The notes beneath the pieces are model-generated. The model ran no database searches. It had not been told where the DNA came from and saw nothing but the letters and a program-made list of their open reading frames with translations. Made by a program: the position numbers and the translations under genes. 64,000 nucleotides of DNA, from IMG/VR virus record IMGVR_UViG_3300030102_007788, positions 1 through 64,000 of that record; one strand, written 5' to 3'. Numbering within the stretch: position 1 is the first letter of the stretch; every line of letters starts with the position of its first letter. Positions 18,317-28,700 of the stretch are shown piece by piece. The stretch comes from a virus.

Positions 18317-21300
18317 ATGGCTAGGGATAAAATAGAAGTCGATTTATTATTAAACGCCAAGAGAGCGGAAGCCACGATTAAGAAAATGAATCGTGAGCTC
18401 GATAAAATGGGTAAAACCATGAGTCGGGCTTTTAGTGGAGGTCCCGGTGCTGGCGGTGATAAAGTTAGAGCCCTTGGCACTGGCTTGTCAAAAGCTACTG
18501 TTCGTGCCGACGAGTTCACTAAATCCCTAGAAGCTTCTAATGCTCGTGTTATAGCTTTTGGCGCGTCAGCGGGTCTTATAATGAACGTTGAGAAGGCTAT
18601 GAGGGCTATGGTAGTGTCCGCTATCAAAGTCGAAAAAGCAATGGCCGATGTAAATGTGGTCATGAACGTATCCACCAAAAGGTTGGAGCAGTTCGGAAAG
18701 GGCATGTTTAAGGTTGCTAAAGACACTGCACAAAATTTCGATACAGTAGCAGAAGCAGCGACAGAGCTTGCTCGTCAAGGTTTAGGAATGGAAAAGACTT
18801 TGATGAGAACAAAAGATGCTCTCATCCTTACCCGACTGACAGGTATGAACGCAGCGGATTCTGTTAAGTCTTTGACTGCTGCTGTAAACTCTTTCAATAA
18901 AGCCGGAGTCACCTCTACCCAAGTTATCAATAAAATGGCAAAAGTTGACGCTGCCTTTGCTGTTAGTTCAGAAGATTTAGCAAAATCCATTTCCCGAGTT
19001 GGTTCTTCTGCTGTTGACGCGGGAGTAAGCTTAGATCAGTTACTAGCAATTACTACGGCAGTGCAGCAAAAAACTGCACGAGGTGGTGCTGTAATTGGTA
19101 ACGCATTTAAAACTATCTTTACGCGCATTCAGCGTACTGACGTTCAGCAAAAATTAGCTAATATAGGTGTTGCTACTCAAGACATGCAAGGAAACATGTT
19201 GGACGCAGTTACCGTGTTAAGAAATCTAGCCGGAGAATTTCAGAATTTAAGTAAGCAACAACAAGCTAACATAGCAGAAAACGTAGCTGGAGTTTTCCAA
19301 GTTAACGTTTTAAGAGCTGCTTTGTCAGATTTAAGTTCAGAATATTCTAACTACGGAAGAGCTTTAAACACCGCTAGTACCGCTACTACAGAAGCCTATC
19401 AAAGAAACGAGCAGTTAAATAAAAGTTTAGACGCGTTAGTAAACAGAACGCTGGCTAATTTAACACAAGCTGGAGCAGCTTTAGGTGGAGATTTATTTGG
19501 GCCAACAATTGAAAAGATTTTAGGTTTAGTAAATACAACTATTGACTCCTTTGGCAAAGGGGGTGCCATGGAAGGGTTTGGTCAGACTATAGGTAAAGGT
19601 TTGATCAAGGGGATTGGAAGTTTTATATCAGGCCCCGGCTTGGTTTTAGCAACTGCAGTGTTTGGTAAGCTAGCTTTGAGTTTGGGTAAATTTGCCTCAC
19701 AGGCTTTAAAAGATATTGTAGGGCTCAATACTGCAACTAAACAAAGAGCGGCGTTAGAGGAGGTTGTAGTCGCTACCATAGCTAAAGAGCCAGCTCTTTT
19801 ACAAAGAGTAAAAGCGGGAACGTTGGATGTCCTAACTGTCGAAAAACAAATTTTAAATACGATAAGACAACAGCAGGCAGAGAGAAAAGCTTTATCAGGT
19901 TACGGAGGAGCTTTAGCTACATCTATGTATGGGAGAGGGGCTCGAGTTGGATCAAGTGGTAGAGCTTTTATGAGAGGTGGCCCCGGGGCCGCTGGTGGAT
20001 TTGTCCCTAACTTTGCTAACCCAAATACTGAGAGAGCCGCGGCAGCTGCCGGAGGATATACTGCGGGAGCCATTAAGACGATGAGACAGCCCGGGGCTGG
20101 CACTATGATGTATAATTCTGCCGAGACCGTTAGGCAGTTTCCGGGGATGGCTCAGAAAGCTATCATGCCACCAAAGGGAAGCCCTGCTGGAGCTGCTTAC
20201 AAATCAGCTTTCGGCGCAGCACACGGTTTTAACCCTTACGCTGCTGGTGGATTTGTACCTAATTTCGCTCCAAAATCTAGCCCTTGGGCTACCGTTAGTA
20301 GAAAAAGAGGCATCGGAAACAAAGAAGCCACTTATACGATTCCGGCGAATGATATAGGAGTATTGTTAGGTTATGACGAAAAAAGAACGACTACCTTTGA
20401 TGCTCCAGCAAATGTTGCGAGTTTAGCTGGCTTAAGGAATACCCCTATAGGTAAAAAGCTTGCTAAAGACAAAGCGCGTGTCGTCCTAAGAGGCATAAGA
20501 GCAAAAAGTTTTCAATCTCCTAGTGCAGATGCGACTGCGGAACAGTTGTTTGCAAATGATTTAGACTTGAATTTGAAAAAGGGTATGTCCGGTCTCTCTA
20601 AAACCATGATGAGAAAAATGGGGATAGAGGGCATGCCCGGAAGAATGGGTCGTTTAGACCCCGGAACTGAGGGGGGCATTTTTGAAGAGGCTATGCGTAT
20701 GTCGATGAAAGCAGCGCAAGCCACTCCCGGGGCTGCTTTTGATTTCGAAGCAGGCGGAAAACCAACTGACGCGATGTCTAGAATTTTTGGTGTTCCTATC
20801 ACTCGTATAGATGCTAAAAGAAGACTTGAGGCAGCTAAGGGTGGGGAAATGCCTAAGAAATACTTTAATGATCCTGTGACTAAGAAAACTGGAATAAAAT
20901 TACTAACAGATCTTGCGGCAGGTAAATATGGACAATTTACAAAAAGCGCTGCAGCTGGCTTTGTTCCTAACTTTAGCCCTCTTTCTAATTCCATAGGAAG
21001 AGAAATGGCGGCAGGAGTTCCTGCTTCTGCAATTAGAGTGGGTTCTAGCTCATCTCTTCGTGGGCCGGGAAATCCTCGTGGCCTTGGAGTTTACAATACT
21101 ATAGATGAGCCAATGGGTTTGAATCAGGGTATTCGTCGATCAAGGAATATGGGTATTAATCCTCGCGGGCATGGTGCTGCTGAGGGTTTTGTGCCTAACT
21201 TTATGGTGCCTACGCGTATCCTTAATCAACCAAGACCTTTGGGACCTTACCGTCCTGCACAAAAGAAAGTTGATAAAGCAACTACCGAAACTGCAGAAAA

Positions 21301-24300
21301 TACTGGCCGTATGGCTAAGATAATGCAAGGAATACGAGATAGGCCAGAGATGGCTTCAATGGGTGGATTTGCAGCTTATACAGCTTTAACTGGTAGTACC
21401 TCTATGATGGGCGATCAAGTAGCCGCGGGAGGCAGAATCGCAGCAAATATGGGAATGATGACAATGACTGGAGCGGCTCTTGCAGGGCCTGCGGCGCCAT
21501 TAGGGGCAGCCGTAGGGGCGGCTGTAGGCGCTCTTTCTTCTATTGGTGACATAATGATCCTTTTTAAAGATAATACTGAACAGGTTGCAGAAGCGCTAGC
21601 TAAATCTACAGGTATTATAAACGAAAGCTTAGGTAAAATTCTAGGAGCTGTAGACGCTCTTGGTAATTATGATTCTATGACTGTTGAAGAAAGAATGAAC
21701 AAGCTCATGGAAATTGAAACAGAGCGGGTAGAAGCTTTGAACTTTCTTGAAAAAGAGGCGAAAAAAGAGGGGGCAAATCCTATTTTTGCGTCGTTAGCGG
21801 CAGATTTGAAAAAGACTTTACCTACTGCTGGCGCTGCTATTGCCAAAGGAAACGTTAGCGCTGAATTCTTAAGGGGTTCGCGTCAGCAATTATCCCAAAT
21901 ACAGGGTCAAACTCAAGCTGCGTTAGGGTTACAAGGGTTTGTAAATGAAGAAGGAGGGTTCGCGGGATTAACAAAGGAAGAAGATACAGGTCGTTATAGG
22001 CATCTCGACTTCGCAACCGAAAGGATAATGAAGACCGTAGGCGACCCTAATAAAAAAGGTCAGGCTCAATTTTTGCTTAATACTTTAATAGGAGCTAAGG
22101 GTGGCGCGGAAATAGCAACGGCACCACTTACAGGCGCTGGCCCAGTAACGAAAATGAGAGGAACAACTGGGCTAACTGAATTAGAAGCTATAAGTAAGCT
22201 CGTAAAGGATGGTAAGGTTCAGGAGGGGATAGGGGCTTTTCTTGCTTTATTGGAAAATCCAGCAATAGGTAAAGGGGGGCTCGCTAAAGGTTTTGAAAAA
22301 GCTTTTGCTTTTGATAGGAGCTTTAACGTAAAAGAATATAAATCTGGAATAACCGATAAAACCCCACTGGGCAGGTTCAGCCGGAAGCATGGCGATCTAG
22401 CTACAACAGTAGGGGCACGTTTTGCATTTCAATCCATGTTTGAACAAGGGGGCATGTATGGTCCTGAGATGTTAGAGGCCGCAAGGGCAGCTACTATAAG
22501 AAAAGATTCTGGACCCGGTCCCGATTTAGGCGCCGCTATAAGAGGATCCTCAAGAAGAGGTTTCAGCGCTCAGCGTATGGCCAGAGGACAAGCTCGCTCT
22601 AGTATTGATTTAAAAAGAGAGGCTCAAGCAGCAAATAAGTTGGCGGCGCAACAAATGCAATACGCAACGGCTATAGCTCGGGCTACCAAAGACACTATAG
22701 GGCTTTCTGATGAAACTAAAAAGTTAGCAGACGCGGAAGCAGAGAGAAGATTTGAGCAAGATATGAATATCGCCAAAGCTTCAAAAAGAGAAGCTGAAAG
22801 CAAAGCTTTCGTTAGCGCTAATGCTCTACGCACATCTTATCTTATGGATAATAATTTGGGCGTGTCTCAGCAAAAATCTGTAAGTAGAGCGTTTGATAGA
22901 GTATTAACGATGTCCCCAAAAGAGATGGAGGACGAAGTGACTCGAATACGTGGTATAATGGGTCCTAAACTTCCCCAAGATGATTTTACTTTAAAGCTTT
23001 TAGAGGCTGTTCTTCCTAATTTCCAAAAAATTGGAGAAGATTTTAAAACCGCGGGAGACAACGCAACAAACGCTCTTACAGATTCAAAAAATATTAATAA
23101 GGAGAAAAACGAAGCTGATAAAGAAGCGTTAAGGTTATCTCGCATACTGAATACTGAAAAACAAAGGGAAATAAGAATAACTCAAGCTATACTATCTAAG
23201 CAAAGTGTTGATGACGCGAAGAGAAGAGCGAAGCGTGGTCAAATGTCGGCAAAAGATGTAGCTAGAACTTATCAAGGGTCAATAGATGATCAAATTGCCG
23301 CTTACGGTATAGGTAGCGTTGATGTCGGCGGGGTTATGGGCCAAACATTTAGAAATGAAATGGCTTACAATCAGGTTGACGCGTTTAGGGATTTTAGAAG
23401 CGGGGTCCAAGACGTAGCTGGGACTATGAAGTCCTCTTTCGCTCAAGCGTTTCAATCTATATCTACCGGAGCAACAACTGTGCAAGGTGCTTTGGCTAAT
23501 ATGGCCCAAAGCATTCTTAATTCAATTAACCAAATGTCTAGTCAGATATTTGCCAACATGATGTTCTCCAAAATGTTTGCAGGTAATTCTCCCGGAGCTT
23601 TTGCTCAAGGAGGTTATGTAAGAGGATACGCTGGTGGTGGTTTAGTTACAGGGGGTTCTGGTTACAAAGATGACGTGTTGACAAAAATGTCTGGCGGGGA
23701 ATTTGTGATTAAAAAATCTGCTGTTAATAAAATAGGAGTAGGAACTTTAAACGCTATTAATGGATATGCTAACGGCGGCCAAGCGGGACCCGGTATGGGC
23801 GCTATGGGTATGTTGGCTTTAGGGTCAGGAGCTGCTTCAGGTATAATTGGGGCAGCAATGGCCGACGGTCCAGATAAACCTATTCGTATGCAAAACTATG
23901 GTAAGGGCAGAAATGAGTTGGGTTATTTAGGTGGTGCGGATATAGACGCTGGCCAAGTCGATTCCATTGGAGGAGGACCAAGGTCTGCGAGTACTTCACT
24001 GGCTAAAGGTTTTGTATATTATACAAGAGATCCAAAAACAGGTAGGCTTATTAGTGAAAGAGCTAGACCTACTGAAGGAAGATTTGAAGTGAGTGACAGT
24101 TTATCTTTAATGGGCAGGCTATCAGAAGGAGACCCGCAAACAGCAAGAATGTTTGAGAAGGAACAAAGATTGGGTTCGTATCTTAATTATGTAGCTGGGG
24201 AAAAAGCTAGCAGAAAGGCTCAAATACAAGCGGTCAAAGATCAAAAAAGAGCAAGAACTATGGGTGCATTTGTGAACGCAGCTATGTTAATAGGTGGAGC

Positions 24301-24868
24301 GAAGCTAATGTCAATGGGTAAGCCTGATTCTCCAGCAGCAATAGACGTGGATTTTGATCCATCAACAGGAGCAAGTAGCAGTTACCCTCTGGGTTATGGT
24401 GGTACAACTGGCTCCTTTAGCGCTACCACGGGAGCATCACGCAGTTATCCGTCAAATTACCCCGGGATAGGAGGAGATAACGCTAATGGGGGGCTGGCTA
24501 AAGTAATGGGTGGAGAGTATATAATGAGCCCTCAAGCAGTCCGTACTCACGGCGTAGGCTTCATGACAGAGCTTAATCGCGGAAATGTCCCCGGTTACGC
24601 TTCTGGCGGTTTAGTTGGCGGCGGAGGAGGCGGTTCTACGGTCAATAACGGCGGTAATACCACTAATAACGTTAAGATAAATATCAGTATTGATAAGAAG
24701 GGTAAAGCTGAAGTAGAATCTGGAGTCACAACTGCTCAAGCCAGCGGAAGCGACAGAGACGATCAGGGAGAAGCTCAGAGTAACGCCAAGTTCGGTGAGA
24801 TCATTCAGGGAATGGTTTTGGAAGAAATTGTCAAGCAGCAAAGACCCGGTGGGCTTTTAACAAATTAA
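18317..24868 (+). CDS. Tape measure protein
   Basis: A 2183-residue protein, the longest gene here. The N-terminal third matches the TP901-type phage tail tape-measure family: an N-terminal helix with repeated Lys/Ala (KRAEATIKKMNRELDKMG) and the block TARGGAVIGNAFKTIFTRI near residues 255-275. By the known rule of about 0.15 nm per residue the tail would be roughly 330 nm. The middle carries four copies of an AAxGFVPNF motif (near residues 558, 642, 878 and 955). The C-terminus has two GGEFVI/GGEYIM modules (near residues 1795 and 2065) with Gly-rich spacers, typical of tape-measure ends. A hydrophobic Ala/Gly stretch (residues 1035-1080) may insert into the host membrane. It converges with the tail-tip operon, stop codons overlapping. 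Confidence 0.92.
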   Translation: MARDKIEVDLLLNAKRAEATIKKMNRELDKMGKTMSRAFSGGPGAGGDKVRALGTGLSKATVRADEFTKSLEASNARVIAFGASAGLIMNVEKAMRAMVVSAIKVEKAMADVNVVMNVSTKRLEQFGKGMFKVAKDTAQNFDTVAEAATELARQGLGMEKTLMRTKDALILTRLTGMNAADSVKSLTAAVNSFNKAGVTSTQVINKMAKVDAAFAVSSEDLAKSISRVGSSAVDAGVSLDQLLAITTAVQQKTARGGAVIGNAFKTIFTRIQRTDVQQKLANIGVATQDMQGNMLDAVTVLRNLAGEFQNLSKQQQANIAENVAGVFQVNVLRAALSDLSSEYSNYGRALNTASTATTEAYQRNEQLNKSLDALVNRTLANLTQAGAALGGDLFGPTIEKILGLVNTTIDSFGKGGAMEGFGQTIGKGLIKGIGSFISGPGLVLATAVFGKLALSLGKFASQALKDIVGLNTATKQRAALEEVVVATIAKEPALLQRVKAGTLDVLTVEKQILNTIRQQQAERKALSGYGGALATSMYGRGARVGSSGRAFMRGGPGAAGGFVPNFANPNTERAAAAAGGYTAGAIKTMRQPGAGTMMYNSAETVRQFPGMAQKAIMPPKGSPAGAAYKSAFGAAHGFNPYAAGGFVPNFAPKSSPWATVSRKRGIGNKEATYTIPANDIGVLLGYDEKRTTTFDAPANVASLAGLRNTPIGKKLAKDKARVVLRGIRAKSFQSPSADATAEQLFANDLDLNLKKGMSGLSKTMMRKMGIEGMPGRMGRLDPGTEGGIFEEAMRMSMKAAQATPGAAFDFEAGGKPTDAMSRIFGVPITRIDAKRRLEAAKGGEMPKKYFNDPVTKKTGIKLLTDLAAGKYGQFTKSAAAGFVPNFSPLSNSIGREMAAGVPASAIRVGSSSSLRGPGNPRGLGVYNTIDEPMGLNQGIRRSRNMGINPRGHGAAEGFVPNFMVPTRILNQPRPLGPYRPAQKKVDKATTETAENTGRMAKIMQGIRDRPEMASMGGFAAYTALTGSTSMMGDQVAAGGRIAANMGMMTMTGAALAGPAAPLGAAVGAAVGALSSIGDIMILFKDNTEQVAEALAKSTGIINESLGKILGAVDALGNYDSMTVEERMNKLMEIETERVEALNFLEKEAKKEGANPIFASLAADLKKTLPTAGAAIAKGNVSAEFLRGSRQQLSQIQGQTQAALGLQGFVNEEGGFAGLTKEEDTGRYRHLDFATERIMKTVGDPNKKGQAQFLLNTLIGAKGGAEIATAPLTGAGPVTKMRGTTGLTELEAISKLVKDGKVQEGIGAFLALLENPAIGKGGLAKGFEKAFAFDRSFNVKEYKSGITDKTPLGRFSRKHGDLATTVGARFAFQSMFEQGGMYGPEMLEAARAATIRKDSGPGPDLGAAIRGSSRRGFSAQRMARGQARSSIDLKREAQAANKLAAQQMQYATAIARATKDTIGLSDETKKLADAEAERRFEQDMNIAKASKREAESKAFVSANALRTSYLMDNNLGVSQQKSVSRAFDRVLTMSPKEMEDEVTRIRGIMGPKLPQDDFTLKLLEAVLPNFQKIGEDFKTAGDNATNALTDSKNINKEKNEADKEALRLSRILNTEKQREIRITQAILSKQSVDDAKRRAKRGQMSAKDVARTYQGSIDDQIAAYGIGSVDVGGVMGQTFRNEMAYNQVDAFRDFRSGVQDVAGTMKSSFAQAFQSISTGATTVQGALANMAQSILNSINQMSSQIFANMMFSKMFAGNSPGAFAQGGYVRGYAGGGLVTGGSGYKDDVLTKMSGGEFVIKKSAVNKIGVGTLNAINGYANGGQAGPGMGAMGMLALGSGAASGIIGAAMADGPDKPIRMQNYGKGRNELGYLGGADIDAGQVDSIGGGPRSASTSLAKGFVYYTRDPKTGRLISERARPTEGRFEVSDSLSLMGRLSEGDPQTARMFEKEQRLGSYLNYVAGEKASRKAQIQAVKDQKRARTMGAFVNAAMLIGGAKLMSMGKPDSPAAIDVDFDPSTGASSSYPLGYGGTTGSFSATTGASRSYPSNYPGIGGDNANGGLAKVMGGEYIMSPQAVRTHGVGFMTELNRGNVPGYASGGLVGGGGGGSTVNNGGNTTNNVKINISIDKKGKAEVESGVTTAQASGSDRDDQGEAQSNAKFGEIIQGMVLEEIVKQQRPGGLLTN

Positions 24869-25740
24869 AAATTCATATTCTCAACATTAGAAATTCTCTT
24901 TTCGAGCTCTAGGATTTTTTCTTCTAGGATTTTTATACCTTGGTTGTACATGGTATTGGTCTGCACCGCCTCAGAAGGAATCATAGGTATTTTTAATAAA
25001 GGCGATAAGTCAAAGCTAATCTCGCAAATCGCGTTTTCCAACGAGCCAAAATTAAAACCTTTATTTAGATAAACAATTTGTTTCTTTAGCGAGATATCAC
25101 CAGAGTCAACTTTCGGCGGGAGACTGTAATTAAAGTTAATTATTGTTTGCCCATCTTTATATATTACTTGGCTTACAGTTTTTTGCAATATCGAGGCTGA
25201 AATAGATTCGGTAAAATCAAAGTCAACTTCAATAACTTCTCCATGACTATTCATTACCTGCACTGGATTTTCGGGAGGATAAATATACTTACCCGGCGAG
25301 TTAATTGATAAATTTAAGATTTTTCCCTTGTCGTCTACTTTTTTAACAACCAGTTCTGCATATTCTCCGGTTAGATTTGTATTACTGCTTGAAGAAACTC
25401 CTCCTTGTGCGTAAATCTTTTCCCCTAGCTCGTATTTATGATTATTTTTTTGTTCAAAACTTTGGATACTTTCTGCTTCGTACTCTTCAAAGGTTATTTG
25501 AGCCTCATCATTTGGGGATATTTTGTACAAAAAATTTCCCTTTACTGATACGCTATTGTTATCAATGCGAGTAAACTTTCTTTTCAGGTTAATTATCTCA
25601 CTGGTCTCTATTTGATAAGGAACTTGATTTCCACCAATTAAAATAGTTGAGCCATTTTTTGTTAAAACTTTTCTTGTACTGCTTATAAATAACTGATCTG
25701 TACCTTTCTTAATTGAGCCTTGAAAAATCTCAGGTTTCAT
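24865..25740 (-). CDS. Virion structural protein with C-terminal coiled coil
   Basis: A 291-residue, beta-rich protein that ends in a heptad-like helix (IKILEEKILELEKRISNVEN), probably a trimeric coiled coil. It is the last gene of the tail-tip operon, 9 bp after the J-like gene, and its stop overlaps the stop of the tape measure. In many lambda-like phages the gene after J encodes a fibre or a tip accessory protein, and this one could play that part. I do not recognise the family. Confidence 0.5.
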   Translation of the reverse strand: MKPEIFQGSIKKGTDQLFISSTRKVLTKNGSTILIGGNQVPYQIETSEIINLKRKFTRIDNNSVSVKGNFLYKISPNDEAQITFEEYEAESIQSFEQKNNHKYELGEKIYAQGGVSSSSNTNLTGEYAELVVKKVDDKGKILNLSINSPGKYIYPPENPVQVMNSHGEVIEVDFDFTESISASILQKTVSQVIYKDGQTIINFNYSLPPKVDSGDISLKKQIVYLNKGFNFGSLENAICEISFDLSPLLKIPMIPSEAVQTNTMYNQGIKILEEKILELEKRISNVENMNF

Positions 25741-25749
25741 ACTGATATT

Positions 25750-28700
25750 TTATTCCAAATCCGCATATACGGCGAATTTTATTCTTAATCCTCCTGCTTG
25801 AGCAACAGACACAGCATTAGTCATTCCCCCAAGGTCTGAACTAATAAGGCCTAGTGATTTATAATTCTTTAAACGAGCTCTTCTTTGGGTGATCATAATC
25901 AAAAATGAATCTTCTCTTTTTTGAACCTCATAGGAACTAATGGTATTCGACCCTAAATAACTCAAACCTGTATCATTACGCTTACCCCCTGAGGAGTTTG
26001 GAGCTTCTATTTCTGCGCGAACACTATAAAGATCAGGGTTTAAGTTTTGATTTAAAAAAGGAACGGATAATATAAAGGTTCTTACATGGCCTATATGAGA
26101 TCCTACACTAAAATTTTCGTCATCGCCTTTATCGTAAACCCTTGCTTTGTAATTGAACTCATTCTTTTCTGTTTCATTGACCGATACTACCTGAACATAA
26201 CACTGGATACCATTTAAATCCACAATGCCTTTAGTCATTGTAGGGGTAGCATTTGGGCTTACTTTTTTAACATCCCCTACCGTTCTGCTAACAAGTTGCT
26301 CAACAACCTCTCCTCCTCCATGGTACACTCGTAATGGTACCGTAGGTACGAGACCTTGCCCTGCATTATTTTTATATTTTTCGGCGTCAGGTTTGTCTGT
26401 TTCTGCCAGATTACTAAATTGCACTGGTACCTGCGTTATAATAGCTTCCAACGGGGTGTGTGCAATAGTTACCTCTCCCCAGCCTACGCTTGATAGTGAA
26501 GAAGCTGCTAAACTATTTAGATTATATTGAGGTATAAATATTGGTGTTCCCAAAGAGTTCAAAAAAGCTCCTTCTGCGTCTCCAGCTAGAGAAGCCCCTT
26601 CAACTGTATACTTAGTTTCTGAACTTTTTGGAAGAGTCGAGAAGTTTATATCCACATCTTGTAATATTTTAGGCACTTTATAGGTAGTGTTTCCCTCTGT
26701 GTAGCTAGAAAACCTTATGATATCATCATCTTCAACAAAAGCTCTGTTGTAGGACAGGGTGTCATAGAAACCCATTGTGATGTTAATATTATCCGCTTCT
26801 AGACCTATGGGAAACGGGATTATAAAGCGTTCTAAATTATCTCCATCCCCTAGTTCATAAAAAGACCTATAAATTAGATAGGGTTTTGGATTATTACCCT
26901 GTCCATCTCCGGCTCCTTGATGACTTGCGTAACTTGAATCTATGGTTACCAGTCCATCAAATGCGGTCCCATCGGCTGCTATCTGGCTAGTTCTATTATT
27001 TTTTATATTTTCATCTGTTTTAGCTATAGCATCTCCGTTTTCTTTTGTGGCTTTTATATTTAATTTAAAGTCTGGAGCTAGGTTTGAGGAAGATTGCCTA
27101 TCCGACTCACTGTCAAATACTTGTGAATTATCTCCTGTGGTATAATAAAAAACCACTCCCTCAATATTATTAAAGAATCTGTCAAAAGTTTCTTCGTCTA
27201 CTGTGGTATCACCCGCAAGGGTAGTAACAGGAGCAATCCCGACTTCAAGAGAATCTCTAATTAACTTAATAGAAGCTAGGTACGGGTAGTTATTCTCTGC
27301 GGCATTTCTGTTTGTGAGGTAACGTACAGATCCCTCTCTGTCAGGTAGGGGATCGATTGCAAAAAACATTCCGCTAGGGGGCTCTATATTTACTCCTATT
27401 AAATCATAGGCGCCGCCCATTAAAAAGTTATCATCACCTTCGCCGACTGAGCTATCAATAAACTTTTCTCCGTCAGGCCCAATAGTGTTGGCATAAACTG
27501 GATTATCAGCAGCAGTGGTGCCAAACTGATCTTGAGGTTCTACCACTAAATCAAATTTTCTAAGCGGGTATTCGTTAGAATCCCTTACTACAAGCCCGCT
27601 TGATGGAACTTTGTAAAAAGTAGATTTTTCGTCAGGTCCTACGTTTTCATATTTTTGCCCAAGAGTGTTTCCGATAGAAGCCGGGAATACAGCAGAATTT
27701 CCTCTTAAATCAGATATTACGTCAGGGTTGTTAACGTCGCTTGTTAAAGTGAAACTAGGCTCTGCTGCTGGGTCATTGTATCCAGTGAATTCAAAATAAA
27801 TATGCTCATTAGGCGCATTTGGGGTATCCGGTTTGCTTGGTTTCCTTACCGTAATTCTGTAATTTATTTGGCTAGAGTTAAACGTTAATGGGTATTGTTT
27901 GTATATTGGCGATTCTTCTTCAGGTCTATTGTATATAGATGATTCTGCGCTTATTTTCCACTGGAATGAAGGCTCTTGTTCTTCTATGGAAAACATGGAT
28001 TGACTATCCCCAACCGCTAAACCTTCCTCGTCCAAAACTTTTAACTGATTTAAATTCAAAGCAGCAACTGAGCTTTTAAAAGATGTCGAGCTTGTTAAGT
28101 CTAACGCTGACATCAGGCCGTATCCTATAGTGCCCATATCTGATATTGGGTAAATAACAACATACGTTACTTTTGCTTCCGTAATCAAGGTTTCGTAATT
28201 TAACCGTTTGTACTGTTCTAATACATCTTCAGATTCACTAGAGTCTGAGATTAAGTTAAAATACCCATTGTCAGCTATTGCTTCTTCATAGGTTATTATT
28301 TTTACTTCATTTTCTCTTATGTCGTTGTAGTAGACGGGATCAACTAAATACCCAACATTATATTGGGCTGTGCCCCCTCCAGCGGGGTATCTCACCCTAG
28401 GGTTTCCGTTTGCTGTCCAATTGTTTAGGATTTGAGGATCTCCGCTAGTTATAATACTAATAGAATAACTAATCTGTTGATCTGTTCTCTTTAAGTTTAC
28501 GGAGTCTGAGGGCTGGCTATTGTCAGTTGCGTTAACTGAGTTTATGCCATTCCTAAATCCAGCGGCGCTAAAATCAATTAAAAGAGTCTGATAATTTGTA
28601 TCAGCATTAAGGCTACCGCCTTCAACATAAGCGGTGTCAGCTTTTACTTCAATCAAATTAGTATTACTTTGAGTAACTCCATTAGAGGGAGTGGTGGTAG

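Noticed and set aside
18274-18726. 150-codon open frame on the minus strand at the start of the tape measure gene
   Set aside because: Opposite strand of a clear coding region and its promoter; composition Ala/Thr/Ser-rich, no family.
20512-20994. 160-codon open frame on the minus strand inside the tape measure gene
   Set aside because: It shadows the tape measure in another frame, with low-complexity Pro/Ala/Ser composition and no ribosome site.
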